A stretch of 64,000 nucleotides of DNA from Terriglobia bacterium. GTDB lineage: Bacteria > Acidobacteriota > Thermoanaerobaculia > Thermoanaerobaculales > Thermoanaerobaculaceae. The stretch spans positions 39,703 through 103,702 of the forward strand of contig JAIQFQ010000009.1 in the NCBI GenBank assembly GCA_020073245.1, written 5' to 3'. A program made the position numbers and the translations under genes. Below the pieces are notes generated by a model. The model had not been told where the DNA came from. It was given only the letters and a program-made list of their open reading frames with translations, and did no database searches. Shown here piece by piece: positions 35,923-45,998 of this stretch (the first letter of the stretch is position 1; each line of letters starts with the position of its first letter).

Positions 35923-37170
35923 TCAACGAACGGTGCGGCTCAGCAGGAATCGGCGCGCCTGGCTCCGGGTGCGCGCCTCGCCGCGCGCCTGGGCCGCACG
36001 GAGCGCCAGGACAGCCTCGGACCGCGCCTCACCCGGCGCCAGGCCGAGGAGTTCCGCGACCTCATCGCCGTTCAGGAGTGCAGGCCGGGCATCGAACCGC
36101 CGGTGCCACTGCAGGAACGCCCTGGCCGCGCCGCCGATGGGCGCTCCGCCGAGATTGGCCCGGGCGACCACCCAGGCCATGGCCGGCTCCACCAGCTCAC
36201 CGGCGCGGGCGGCAAGCTCCCTGGCGGTGCTGGAGTCGCGGCTCAGCAGGATCTGCAGCCGCTCCCCAAGGGCAGCGGCCTCCACCGCACGGCGTGCGGC
36301 ACGGGCAGGCCACCCGATCGCGGCCAGCGCCGTGGCCGCGGGGTCCGGCTGCCAGGTCCCCGGAAACCCGGCAGAGGGCGCGGCCAGCAAAGCGGCCGCG
36401 ACCTCACGTGCACCACGGGCCAGGCCGCCTCGGCCTGATCTTCGCAACGTTTGCAGAGCACCGGCCAGAAGAGCCACGTCACCCGCGTGACCGTAGCCTT
36501 CCCACGCAGGCACGAGCAGCTGGAGGATCCCGAGACGTGCCGCTGCCGAGAGCGCGCGTGGGACCGCAGGGCCGGCAAGCAGCCTACGGAACTCTTCGCA
36601 GACACGTTCGGCGGCAACCGTCCGGAGGCCGCGGGCGGCTCCCCGCAGCAGGAGTTCGCTCTCGGAGGTGAGGCGCAGGCGCGGATGCGTGGCCAGAAGG
36701 CGGACACCGCGCAGCACGCGTAGCGGATCGTCGAACAGGTTCTCCGGGCGGACGACACGGATGCGGCCTGCGGCCAGGTCGTCGAGGCCCCCCACGAGGT
36801 CCAGCAGCGGCCCGCGGGGCAGGCGCCAGAAGAGCGCATTGATCGTGAAGTCCCTTCGGAAGATATCCTGCTCGAGACCGCCGGTGATGCCCCAGACATC
36901 GACCTGAGGGTGGCCTCCTGCCACCCGCCAGGTCGCGAGGGGGGGTCGTCCGAGCGGAAAGCAACGGCCGCCGACCAACTCTGCGAGGGCGACAGCGGCG
37001 GCCTGTGGGTCGCCCGTGACCGAAAGATCGAGATCCCGCGTCGGGAGGCCCAGGAGACGGTCGCGCAGTGAGCCGCCTGTCAGGAAGAGTTGACCGCCGC
37101 CCGCGAGCGGGGCGAGCTTCCGCAAGGCGACGGAAGCGAGGAGCCGGCGGGCGGCCTCGGGGCCGGTCAC
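35923..37170 (-). CDS. tRNA nucleotidyltransferase/poly(A) polymerase family
   Basis: LFLTGGSLRDRLLGLPTRDLDLSVTGD...RRDFTINALFWRLP...DDPLRVLRGVRLLA. Confidence 0.9.
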   Translation of the reverse strand: MTGPEAARRLLASVALRKLAPLAGGGQLFLTGGSLRDRLLGLPTRDLDLSVTGDPQAAAVALAELVGGRCFPLGRPPLATWRVAGGHPQVDVWGITGGLEQDIFRRDFTINALFWRLPRGPLLDLVGGLDDLAAGRIRVVRPENLFDDPLRVLRGVRLLATHPRLRLTSESELLLRGAARGLRTVAAERVCEEFRRLLAGPAVPRALSAAARLGILQLLVPAWEGYGHAGDVALLAGALQTLRRSGRGGLARGAREVAAALLAAPSAGFPGTWQPDPAATALAAIGWPARAARRAVEAAALGERLQILLSRDSSTARELAARAGELVEPAMAWVVARANLGGAPIGGAARAFLQWHRRFDARPALLNGDEVAELLGLAPGEARSEAVLALRAAQARGEARTRSQARRFLLSRTVR

Positions 37171-38861
37171 CCCTCGCCCGTCCAGAGCGGAAGCTCGACG
37201 AAGAAGCGGCTCCCCGTGCCGGCCTGACTCTCGGCCCACACCCGGCCGCCCATCGCGAAGACGAGTCTGCGCACGATGGCCAGTCCAAGGCCAGAGCCGT
37301 CGGAGAGGTTGTTGCCGGGGACCCGGACGAACTCCTCGAAGATGTGGGGCAGCGAGGCGGCCGGAATGCCGACTCCGGTGTCGCAAACGGACACAACCGC
37401 ATGGTCGTCACCGGACTGCACGGCCACCGTCACGGCCCCGGGCGGGTGGGTGTACTTGAGCCCGTTCTCCAGCAGGTTGCGCAAGATCTGCCGGAGACGT
37501 TCGTCGTCGGCACGCACCAGGACTTCGGCCACATCGTCGTGCCTGAGGGTGACTTGCGCGGCAAGCGCCAGGGGCTCCAACTCGTCGATCACGGCATCGA
37601 TCGCGGTCCGGATCGAAACAGGGCCCAGGGACAGCGGAAGATGGCCGCTTCCGAGGGCCGCGAGATCGAGCAACTCCTCTGTGAGACGCTGCAGGCGCTT
37701 CGCGCCGTGGGCCGCGGCCCGGACAAACTCGAGCTGCTGCTCCGAGAGTCCCGCCGCGAGGTCGTCGGAGAGCGCCTCGAGGTACGGACGCAGGATCGCC
37801 ACCGGTGTCTTGAGTTCGTGGGCGGCATCCGAGACGAACCGGTCCCGCACTCTGGCGTGTTCGGCCAAGAGAACGTTGGCCTTCTCGAGCTCACGCAGTT
37901 TCTCAGCCAGCGTGCGACGGATGGCACGCTCCCGCACACGACGCCGGGCCTCGGGGTGGGGCTCGAGCAGCACGAGGTGGCGGTCTCCCGGGAGGCTGGC
38001 GGACCAGCCAAGGACCTCCACCTCATCCTGTCCCCGGAGGAGCGCCGCCTCCCAGCGCGAGCCGTGCGTCTCCCACATCTGATCGGGGCGAAGCCGGAGG
38101 CGCGGCAACTCACCTGAGCCCGCGGGCTCGCGCTCGCGGAGGAGCCAGCGCGCACGCGCGTTCGTGCTCAGCACCTGACCGGACGCATCGAGGACGAGAG
38201 CGGGTAAGGGGAGGAGCCGAAGTTGCGTCGCCGCGGCGGTCTCGGGCGGTGCGGGCAGGCCGAGCTGGCTCGCGACCTCGGCCAGCGGAACACGCGACAG
38301 TCGGTGCAGCAGGAGGTGAGCCACGAGCGTCGCGAGGGCAAGGTGTTCGTCTCGAGCGGGTCGATAGAACGAGACCTTGAGGACGGCAGACTCTGCAGAG
38401 GGACTGGTCCTGAAGATAGGGTACGTAGCCAAGCTCTTCACGCCAGCCTTCTCGAGGACATCACGTGCCGTCCTCAGTTCGCCGGCCATTCCGACATCCG
38501 CCGCGACAAACGGTGTGCTGGTGCGACTGGTCTCGAGCAGCTCCGGGTAGCGATCGGAGTAGACGACGAGGTCATGGGTCTCGTGCTCCGCCGAACTGGC
38601 GAAGACGCGCCACGTGCCCGCCGTTTCGGGAACCAGGAGGGAGACCCGTCCCGGTGCGAGAGCGCGGGAGAGATGGGAGATCACAGCGCGGAGAACCGAC
38701 CCGACCATAGCACGGGCGACGAGGTCGACGGCGATCTCGCCGGCAACCTCAGTACCCTCGGGGGAGAGACGCGCACGGGCCTCGGCGCACAACGAACAAT
38801 CCGAGGGTTCCAACGAGGGGAACCATGTGGTGGCGGAGATCCCTTCTACCATCGGCTGCAC
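37167..38861 (-). CDS. Sensor histidine kinase
   Basis: FVSDAAHELKTPVAILRPYLEAL; N-box ILRNLLENGLKYT; GSGLGLAIVRRL. Confidence 0.92.
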   Translation of the reverse strand: MQPMVEGISATTWFPSLEPSDCSLCAEARARLSPEGTEVAGEIAVDLVARAMVGSVLRAVISHLSRALAPGRVSLLVPETAGTWRVFASSAEHETHDLVVYSDRYPELLETSRTSTPFVAADVGMAGELRTARDVLEKAGVKSLATYPIFRTSPSAESAVLKVSFYRPARDEHLALATLVAHLLLHRLSRVPLAEVASQLGLPAPPETAAATQLRLLPLPALVLDASGQVLSTNARARWLLREREPAGSGELPRLRLRPDQMWETHGSRWEAALLRGQDEVEVLGWSASLPGDRHLVLLEPHPEARRRVRERAIRRTLAEKLRELEKANVLLAEHARVRDRFVSDAAHELKTPVAILRPYLEALSDDLAAGLSEQQLEFVRAAAHGAKRLQRLTEELLDLAALGSGHLPLSLGPVSIRTAIDAVIDELEPLALAAQVTLRHDDVAEVLVRADDERLRQILRNLLENGLKYTHPPGAVTVAVQSGDDHAVVSVCDTGVGIPAASLPHIFEEFVRVPGNNLSDGSGLGLAIVRRLVFAMGGRVWAESQAGTGSRFFVELPLWTGEG

Positions 38862-39055
38862 GCGCAGAACACGGTCAGTCTAACACCGAGTCGACCGGTC
38901 GTTCCGGCTTCGGGGGGCTGGGTCGGGGTGCTCGGGCGAGCCGGGAGCGGTTGCTCAGGAGCGTGCTAGTATCGAACCGGATTGCAGCGGGTACGGCCCC
39001 GAGGCGGGGTGGGGATGGATGTCACCGAACGGCTCCTGAGGCTCTTGGCGCGCCC

Positions 39056-40864
39056 GTGACCGCGGCGCCACTCATGCTCGCCGTTCTGCTTGCAACCGAT
39101 CACGCTGTGGTGGTTTCTCTGCCGGACGGCGAACGGGTCGAGTGGCGGCGCGGCGACGCGCCGCAGCTTCTCGTGCTCCCGCGCTCGGGCGAGGGATGGA
39201 CAAAGCTCGCCCTCAGGGTCACCGGCAGAAGCAAGAACGCCGTGGACCTTCGCTCCGCCAACGAGCCGGCGGTAACTCCCCTCACAGGCATTCGAGTGCG
39301 GGTACCGTGGCCGTTGCTCACGGGCGACCTGCGCCTTAAGTGCGTTCGCGCGCTCTTCCCCCGCGACCAGAGAACCGAATCCGGCTGGGAACACGAGATC
39401 CTGGCTCCCTGGGGTGGCGACGGGGAGTCATGGTGGGAGCTCGCCGAGTGGTTCTGTGGGGATGGCGGTCACTACCCTGCGATCCGGGAGGCGAACCCGG
39501 CGTTGGGGCTCTTTCCGCCGGCGGGGAGCCGAATCTTGATCCCAGGCACGCTCCTGCTGCCGGAGTTTGCGGGGTGTCCGGCGGTGGCCGCACGCGAAGC
39601 CATCCGGCGGACAGGTGAGCCGGCCCCGAGTCAGGCGCCGAGGGAAACGGCACGACCGGTGGTTCCGGTCCTCGAAGGTCGTCCTGCCTCGCCGGCGCCC
39701 CCGTCAGCGTCGAGGGAGCACGCGACACCGCCGGCTCAAGGAGCGGTCCAGGGAGCCGCTGGGCTGCGCTACGAGGACGGTGAGGCCGTCTACAACCTGC
39801 GTGCCGGTGAGGCTCTCTACTCCGCCGTGGTGGTACGGTTCACCGGTCAGCTGCATGCCGCGGACGTCAATTCCACGGCGCTGGAGATAGCTCGGAACTC
39901 CGGAATAAGCGACGTTACAACGATCCCAGTCGGCTACCCCGTCCGGGTTCCGTTTGACCTGCTGCTCCCTGAGTTCCTCCCGCCGGGTCACCCGCGGCGA
40001 GCGGCCTGGGAGAAGGACAGGGAGGAACTCGCCACCATCAAGCGGGTCATCCGCGCTGCGAATCTGAACGGGATACACGTCATCCTCGACGCCGGCCATG
40101 GCGGCGCCGACACCGGAGCGATCGCGGACGGCGTTTGGGAGAGCACATACGTCTACGACGTCATGAGCCGGGTCAAACGGGTCCTCGAGGAGCAAACCAA
40201 GGCCACCGTGTGGACGACGGTGCGGGATCCCGCGTTCACACCCTCGAACCTGCAGAGGGACGTCCTGCCCCAGACCCGGAGCCAGCGGCTGCTGGTCGAC
40301 CCCCCGTACGACCTCTCGGACCCGACGACAGGCGTCCACCTGCGCTGGGTCCTGACCAACTCGCTGTTGCAGGGGCTCACCCGGCAGAAGGTCAGCCCGG
40401 AGAGGATCGTGTTCGTCTCGATCCACGCCGACTCGCTGCACCCGGCTGTGCGAGGCATGATGGTGTACGTTCCATCGCGGTCGCTCCGGGGCTCGCGCGC
40501 CCCATGGCAGGAGGTTGCGTACCGATGCCGCGAAGCCCGCTCGCTGGCGGTTCCGCGCTACCCCCCGGTCTTCCGGTCTCGTGCGGAGGCGCTGTCGACC
40601 CAGCTTGGCGACGCGATCGTTCGGTCGGCCGGCCGGTTCTCTGTGCCTGTGCATCCCTATGAGCCAGTCCGGTCCTCGGTCCTGCGCGGCGGCTCGCGCT
40701 GGGTTCCCGCCGTGTTGCGGTACTCGCTGGTCCCGAGCTCGGTGCTGATCGAGATCTGCAACCTCAACAACGAGCAGGACCGACAGGCCCTCCTGACGTG
40801 GAGGTTCCGGGAAAAGCTCGCTCACTCCATCGCGGCCGGGCTGGCGGAGGGATTCTCGCGATGA
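39056..40864 (+). CDS. N-acetylmuramoyl-L-alanine amidase (Amidase_3-type)
   Basis: IHVILDAGHGGADTGAI...RIVFVSIHADSLHPAVRGMMVYV; start uncertain (GTG 39056 or ATG 39074). Confidence 0.88.
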   Translation: MTAAPLMLAVLLATDHAVVVSLPDGERVEWRRGDAPQLLVLPRSGEGWTKLALRVTGRSKNAVDLRSANEPAVTPLTGIRVRVPWPLLTGDLRLKCVRALFPRDQRTESGWEHEILAPWGGDGESWWELAEWFCGDGGHYPAIREANPALGLFPPAGSRILIPGTLLLPEFAGCPAVAAREAIRRTGEPAPSQAPRETARPVVPVLEGRPASPAPPSASREHATPPAQGAVQGAAGLRYEDGEAVYNLRAGEALYSAVVVRFTGQLHAADVNSTALEIARNSGISDVTTIPVGYPVRVPFDLLLPEFLPPGHPRRAAWEKDREELATIKRVIRAANLNGIHVILDAGHGGADTGAIADGVWESTYVYDVMSRVKRVLEEQTKATVWTTVRDPAFTPSNLQRDVLPQTRSQRLLVDPPYDLSDPTTGVHLRWVLTNSLLQGLTRQKVSPERIVFVSIHADSLHPAVRGMMVYVPSRSLRGSRAPWQEVAYRCREARSLAVPRYPPVFRSRAEALSTQLGDAIVRSAGRFSVPVHPYEPVRSSVLRGGSRWVPAVLRYSLVPSSVLIEICNLNNEQDRQALLTWRFREKLAHSIAAGLAEGFSR

Positions 40865-41721
40865 GCTGGAGGACGCTCGCCGGCCTGGCTGCGGCGGTGG
40901 TCGCGGTGTCCTTCGGCGCCCCGCTGGCCCGCGTGACCGACGCGGCGCCACTCGCGGTGGCGATGTGGCGGATGACCCTCTCCACGGCAATCCTGCTTCC
41001 GGCCGTGACGCTCGGAGGCGGTTGGCGTGTGACGGCCCAGCACCGGCCGGCGGCACTGCTGGCCGGAGTCTTGCTCGGGATGCACTTCGGCCTTTGGATC
41101 CCTTCGCTCTGGTTGACGAGTGTCTCGGCCTCTGTCGTGCTGGTCACGACGGGCCCGTTGTGGGTGCTGCTGCTTTCGCCTCGGTTCCTTGGGTCGCCGA
41201 TCCTTGGCCGCAACCTGGCGAGCTTCCTCCTGGCGCTCGGAGGCGTCGTGATCATCGTGGGAGGCGACTTCACGCTCTCGCCGAAGGCGCTGTTGGGCGA
41301 TGTAATGGCCCTGACCGCGGCGGGGTGCATGGCGGGGTACCTTGTCGTGGGCAAGAGGCTGCGCACCGAGGTTCCCCTCGCCAGCTACCTCGCAGCGGTG
41401 TACGGGGGCGCGACCGTGGTTCTGATCGCCGCGGTAGCGCTCCTTGGCGTCGCTCCGTGGCCCGCCTCGCGAGGCGCCTGGCTACCACTGGTCGGAATGG
41501 CCATCGGCCCCACACTGACGGGTCACTCGCTCCTGAACTGGGCGCTGGCGCACACCCAGGCGTACCGGGTGAACCTCGCCGTGCTGCTGGAACCTGTGCT
41601 CGCTTCGTTCTGGACGTGGCTCTTCGTGGGCGAGGTGCCTCCGCTCCACGTGGTGCCAGGAGCGGCGCTCGTTCTCGGGGCTGTGGCCCTCGAATATCTG
41701 CCTGCCGTGAGGCGGGCGTGA
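40861..41721 (+). CDS. EamA/DMT-family transporter
   Basis: MSWRTLAGLAAAVVAVSFGAPLARVTDAAPLAVAMWRM...; ten-TM-like repeats. Confidence 0.88.
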   Translation: MSWRTLAGLAAAVVAVSFGAPLARVTDAAPLAVAMWRMTLSTAILLPAVTLGGGWRVTAQHRPAALLAGVLLGMHFGLWIPSLWLTSVSASVVLVTTGPLWVLLLSPRFLGSPILGRNLASFLLALGGVVIIVGGDFTLSPKALLGDVMALTAAGCMAGYLVVGKRLRTEVPLASYLAAVYGGATVVLIAAVALLGVAPWPASRGAWLPLVGMAIGPTLTGHSLLNWALAHTQAYRVNLAVLLEPVLASFWTWLFVGEVPPLHVVPGAALVLGAVALEYLPAVRRA

Positions 41722-41787
41722 CCCCGAAACGACCGAAAGAGATCGGCGCCGCTGGGCTGCCGTTCGAGTTCTCCGGCGCGCTGGCGC

Positions 41788-42171
41788 CTAGTGGATTGAG
41801 AAGTTGAAGCTCGCGAGTACCTTGCCGCTTGCGTCCCGGGCTTCGAGCCGCCACGGACCCGTCATGTCCCTTGACACCGTGACGGTTGACCACACTTTGT
41901 AGTGAACTGCCTTGATCGGCAGGTCGACGCGCCCGAGGAACCTATCCTTATGGAACCAGTAGTGGACGATCTTGTCGGTGACGTTGGCAACCTGTGAGAA
42001 ACCGTAGATCTTCCCGACTTCGACAGGGAACGTCGTATTGCCGCCCTCGCAGTTGCCTTTGGGGGTGATGGAGGTGCAGACGGCGGCAGTGGCGCTGGGG
42101 GCCTCCTGGCCCAAAGCCGGGAGCGCGAAGGTGATCAAGAGCAGGGCAAGGCAGGAATACGCAGATCTCAT
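41788..42171 (-). CDS. DUF2914-like secreted protein
   Basis: Signal peptide; VHYWFHKDRFLGRVDLPIKAVHYKVWSTVTVSRDMTGPWRLEARDASGKVLAS. Confidence 0.75.
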   Translation of the reverse strand: MRSAYSCLALLLITFALPALGQEAPSATAAVCTSITPKGNCEGGNTTFPVEVGKIYGFSQVANVTDKIVHYWFHKDRFLGRVDLPIKAVHYKVWSTVTVSRDMTGPWRLEARDASGKVLASFNFSIH

Positions 42172-42248
42172 CTTTTACCCCCTTCCAAGGCCATGCTAGC
42201 GCAACTCGGCCCGGAGCGGGTAGCGCTACCGGTGGTTCCCCGCGCCTT

Positions 42249-42629
42249 TCACCTGATCGCGAACTTCACGGTTGCGAGGACCGCCCCTGCCTTGTCGCGT
42301 ACTTCGACGTGCCAGTCTCCGGTCATGGCCGGCGGTATGTTCTTGGCCGACCACGTGCGCCAGCGCGCCGCCTTGACCGGCAGCTCCATCGTCCTTACTT
42401 CCTTGGCGCCGTGAAACCAGGCGTGGACGACGGTTCCCGAGCCGCCGATCACCTCGGTGAAGCAGTAGAGCTCGCCGACAGTGGCGGGGAAGGAGTCGCC
42501 CTCGCCCACCGGAGCCCGATCCTTCACCGCCGTGCATACCTTGGCGGTCACCTTGGGTTGGTCGGCCGCGATCAGCGGTCCCGTTACGACCAGGGCAATC
42601 AGGGCCACCAGAACGACGGTCCGTTTCAT
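42249..42629 (-). CDS. DUF2914-like secreted protein (paralogue)
   Basis: Signal peptide; VVHAWFHGAKEVRTMELPVKAARWRTWSAKNIPPAMTGDWHVEVRDKAGAVLAT. Confidence 0.78.
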   Translation of the reverse strand: MKRTVVLVALIALVVTGPLIAADQPKVTAKVCTAVKDRAPVGEGDSFPATVGELYCFTEVIGGSGTVVHAWFHGAKEVRTMELPVKAARWRTWSAKNIPPAMTGDWHVEVRDKAGAVLATVKFAIR

Positions 42630-42735
42630 CTCTCGTTCCTCCGAATTGCGATCATCTTACATCACGGCTTTGCGCGCAGCGTATGCTACGATGAGCCCCC
42701 GATGCGAAGCGGTTCAAAGGCCTGGAGGAGTTCCC

Positions 42736-43287
42736 ATGCATAGGGTTCAAGTCCTCGATGCGCGTGGCGTGGCAAGGGCGCTGGAGCGAATGGCCGCGGA
42801 GCTCGTCGAGCGGGTGGGGGACGAGAAGCTGCTCTACTTCGTGGGTGTTCAGACCCGCGGCGTCCCGATCGCGCACCGGCTAGCAAAGCTGGTGGCGGCC
42901 GCGACCGGTCACGAACCGCCGGTAGGAGCTCTCGACATCGCGCTGTACCGGGACGACGTCGGACCTTGGCGCGCGGCTCACCAGCAACCCATCCTGCGTG
43001 ACACCGAGCTGCCCGTGACCGTGGACGGCAAGGTGGTCTGCCTGGTGGATGACGTGCTCTATACGGGGCGTACGATACGAGCGGCTCTCGACACCCTGAT
43101 GGACTACGGGCGACCTCGCGCGATCCATCTCGCTGTGCTCGTGGACCGGGGCCACCGCGAGCTTCCGATCGCGGCAGAGTTTGTGGGCAGGACGGTTCCC
43201 ACCTCGCACGCCGAGGACGTCCAGGTGCGCCTCAAGGAGAGCGACGGCGAGGAGGGCGTCTGGATCGCCAAGGAGGTGGCGGAATGA
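42736..43287 (+). CDS. pyrR: Bifunctional pyr operon regulator / uracil phosphoribosyltransferase PyrR
   Basis: PRPP loop [38 protein letters not shown]. Confidence 0.95.
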   Translation: MHRVQVLDARGVARALERMAAELVERVGDEKLLYFVGVQTRGVPIAHRLAKLVAAATGHEPPVGALDIALYRDDVGPWRAAHQQPILRDTELPVTVDGKVVCLVDDVLYTGRTIRAALDTLMDYGRPRAIHLAVLVDRGHRELPIAAEFVGRTVPTSHAEDVQVRLKESDGEEGVWIAKEVAE

Positions 43288-44240
43288 GCGTGAAGGCGGC
43301 ACCGCGGCTGCGCGGCAAGGACCTGGTCGGCATCGACCCTCTTTCCCCTGGGGAGATCCAGCTCATCCTCGAAACGGCCGAGCAGATGCGGGACATCGCC
43401 GCACGGCCGATCAAGAAGGTCCCTGCTCTGCGAGGCAAGACGGTCGTCAACCTCTTCATGGAGGCCTCGACGCGCACCCGCTTCTCGTTCGAGGTCGCGG
43501 AGAAGCGCCTCTCGGCGGACTCGCTCAACTTCTCGGCCACGACCTCGTCGGTCAGCAAGGGCGAGACGCTTGTGGACACCGCCTTGAACCTCGAGGCGAT
43601 GCAGCCGGACTTTCTCGTGATCCGCCACCAGTACGCGGGCGCTCCGCACCAGCTGGCCCGCATCCTGAAGTCGTCGGTGATCAATGCGGGCGACGGGGCG
43701 CACGAGCACCCGACGCAGGCGCTGCTCGACGCCCTCACGATCCGGATGAGGCGCGGCGGCCTCGAAGGGCAGGTGGTTTCGATCGTAGGCGACCTTCAGC
43801 ACTCGCGGGTCGTACGTTCCAACATCCTGCTCCTGAACAGAATGGGGGCGACGGTCCGCGTGGCGGGGCCGCCGAGCCTGATCCCGCTCGAGATGGACAA
43901 GCTCGGCTGCCAGGTCTATACGCGCATGGAGGAGGCCATCGCCGGGGCGGATGTCGTGATGATGCTCCGCATTCAGCTCGAGCGGCAGGGGAGGATGAAC
44001 TTCCCGACCGTGCGGGAGTACTACGACTTCTTCGCCCTCACTCCTGAAAGGCTCAAGCTCGCGAAGAAGGACTGCCTCGTGATGCACCCGGGGCCGATGA
44101 ACCGCGGCGTCGAGATCGACTCGCGGGTGGCGGACGGTCCGCAGTCGGTGATCCTGGAGCAGGTCACTAACGGCGTCGCGGTGAGGATGGCGGTGCTGTA
44201 CTTGTTGGCGGGAGGACACGGTGAGCCGACTGCTGATTAA
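43284..44240 (+). CDS. pyrB: Aspartate carbamoyltransferase
   Basis: [26 protein letters not shown]...[12 protein letters not shown]. Confidence 0.97.
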   Translation: MSVKAAPRLRGKDLVGIDPLSPGEIQLILETAEQMRDIAARPIKKVPALRGKTVVNLFMEASTRTRFSFEVAEKRLSADSLNFSATTSSVSKGETLVDTALNLEAMQPDFLVIRHQYAGAPHQLARILKSSVINAGDGAHEHPTQALLDALTIRMRRGGLEGQVVSIVGDLQHSRVVRSNILLLNRMGATVRVAGPPSLIPLEMDKLGCQVYTRMEEAIAGADVVMMLRIQLERQGRMNFPTVREYYDFFALTPERLKLAKKDCLVMHPGPMNRGVEIDSRVADGPQSVILEQVTNGVAVRMAVLYLLAGGHGEPTAD

Positions 44241-45513
44241 GCACGGACGGGTCGTGGACCCGAGCCAGCGGCTGGACGAGGGTCTCAACGTTCTGATCGT
44301 GGACGGCAAGGTGGCGCGCCTCGCGGAGCGCATCGAGGACAAGGGGACCGAGGTTCTCGACGCCACCGGCCTCGTGATCGCCCCCGGTTTCGTCGACGTC
44401 CACGTGCACCTGCGCGAGCCCGGGTTCGAGTACAAGGAAACGGTTGCGACCGGCGCCGCCGCAGCGGTCGCCGGCGGCTTCGCCTCCGTCTGCTGCATGC
44501 CCAACACTCAGCCGGTCAACGACAGTGCGGCCGTGACCGAGTTCATCCGGGCGCGTGCGACCGAGGCCGGGCTCGCCCGCGTCTACCCGATCGGCGCGGT
44601 TTCCAAGGGGCTCCAGGGCGAGGAGCTCGCCGAGATGGGCGAGATGGTTCGGGCTGGCGCGGTGGGCTTCTCGGATGACGGGAGGCCTGTCCACAACTCC
44701 TACCTGATGCGCCGGGCGCTCGAGTACGCACAGTTGTTCGGCGTGCCCGTGGTGGACCACTGCGAGGATCCCAGCCTTACCGGCAAGGGAGTCATGCACG
44801 AGGGCGGCGTCGCGACCCGTCTGGGCCTGCGCGGCATCCCGGCCGCGGCTGAGGAGATCATGGCGGCCCGGGACGTCGTGCTCGCGGAGCTGACGGGCGG
44901 GAAGGTCCACATCGCCCATGTATCCACACGCGGAGCGCTCGACCGTGTCCGCGACGGGAAGGGAAGAGGCGTGGCGGTCACTTGCGAAGTGACGCCTCAC
45001 CACCTCGCGCTCACCGACCAGGCGGTGGCCGATTCCGAGTACGACACCGACACCAAGATGAACCCGCCGCTGCGCAGCCCGGACCATGTCGAGGCTCTCA
45101 TCCGGGGTGTTCTGGACGGCACCGTGGACTGCCTCGCGACCGACCACGCACCACACCACGCCGACGAGAAGGTGCTCGAGTACGACCTTGCGCCATTCGG
45201 AGTCGTGGGCCTCGAGACGGCGATCCCGGTGACGTACGACCTGCTCGTTCGCCGCCACAAACTCCCGTTGCGGATGTTCGTCGCGCTGTGGTCGTCGAAC
45301 CCGGCCCGGCTGTTCCGGCTTCCGGGCGGTTCTCTCAAGGTCGGCAGCCCCGCCGACATTACACTCCTGGATCTCGAAGCGCGAGCCACGGTCAACCCCG
45401 ACAGGTTCCGTTCGCTGTCCAGGAACACACCCTTCGCCGGCCAACGTCTCAAGGGTTGGCCGGCCGCCACGCTGGTAGGCGGCAAGGTGGTGTGGAGGCG
45501 TGAGCGAAGGTAG
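44221..45513 (+). CDS. pyrC: Dihydroorotase
   Basis: [24 protein letters not shown]...[13 protein letters not shown]. Confidence 0.97.
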   Translation: MSRLLIKHGRVVDPSQRLDEGLNVLIVDGKVARLAERIEDKGTEVLDATGLVIAPGFVDVHVHLREPGFEYKETVATGAAAAVAGGFASVCCMPNTQPVNDSAAVTEFIRARATEAGLARVYPIGAVSKGLQGEELAEMGEMVRAGAVGFSDDGRPVHNSYLMRRALEYAQLFGVPVVDHCEDPSLTGKGVMHEGGVATRLGLRGIPAAAEEIMAARDVVLAELTGGKVHIAHVSTRGALDRVRDGKGRGVAVTCEVTPHHLALTDQAVADSEYDTDTKMNPPLRSPDHVEALIRGVLDGTVDCLATDHAPHHADEKVLEYDLAPFGVVGLETAIPVTYDLLVRRHKLPLRMFVALWSSNPARLFRLPGGSLKVGSPADITLLDLEARATVNPDRFRSLSRNTPFAGQRLKGWPAATLVGGKVVWRRERR

Positions 45514-45889
45514 CCCGCGCCGCGTCCTCGTGGTGGACGACTCGCCGGTCCAGTGCGCCTTCTGGCGGCAGTTGTTGGAGCGGCGCTACGGTGCCAGGGT
45601 GGCGGTGGAGACGTTCAGTGACCCGCGGGCGGCGATCAACCAGCTCAGAGCGGACATCCATCTGATGCTGCTCGACTGGGAGATGCCGGAGCTTGACGGC
45701 GCGGCCGTCCTCGAAGAAGCGCGTCGCCGAGGTGTGAACCTCCGGCGGGTGATCATCTCCTCGGCGCATCCGGCTGACGAACTTCACCGCGCGTTCGATG
45801 CCTCCGGCTGTCTGGCAGTGATCGATAAGACGGAGCCCGAACAGCAGGCGGCATTCATGATGATCCTCGACTCGATCATGAAGCGGTAG
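45500..45889 (+). CDS. Single-domain response regulator
   Basis: RRVLVVDDSPVQCAFWRQLL...IHLMLLDWEMPELDG...; overlaps pyrC 3' end by 14 bp. Confidence 0.85.
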   Translation: MSEGSPRRVLVVDDSPVQCAFWRQLLERRYGARVAVETFSDPRAAINQLRADIHLMLLDWEMPELDGAAVLEEARRRGVNLRRVIISSAHPADELHRAFDASGCLAVIDKTEPEQQAAFMMILDSIMKR

Positions 45890-45904
45890 CCGAAAGCAAA
45901 AAAA

Positions 45905-45998
45905 AGTCAAGGGTCAAGAGTCAAGAGTCAAAAGCGAGGCCGTCATCTGGGTGGGCCAAATTCCTCGACTCTCGGCTTTGAACTCTGGACTCTCAATC
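45905..45998. repeat. Heptad repeat hairpin locus R8 (class AGTCAAG/CTTGACT)
   Basis: agtcaag ggtcaag agtcaag agtcaaa agcgagg ... ctcgact ctcggct ttgaact ctggact ctcaatc; complementary arms. Confidence 0.85.
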
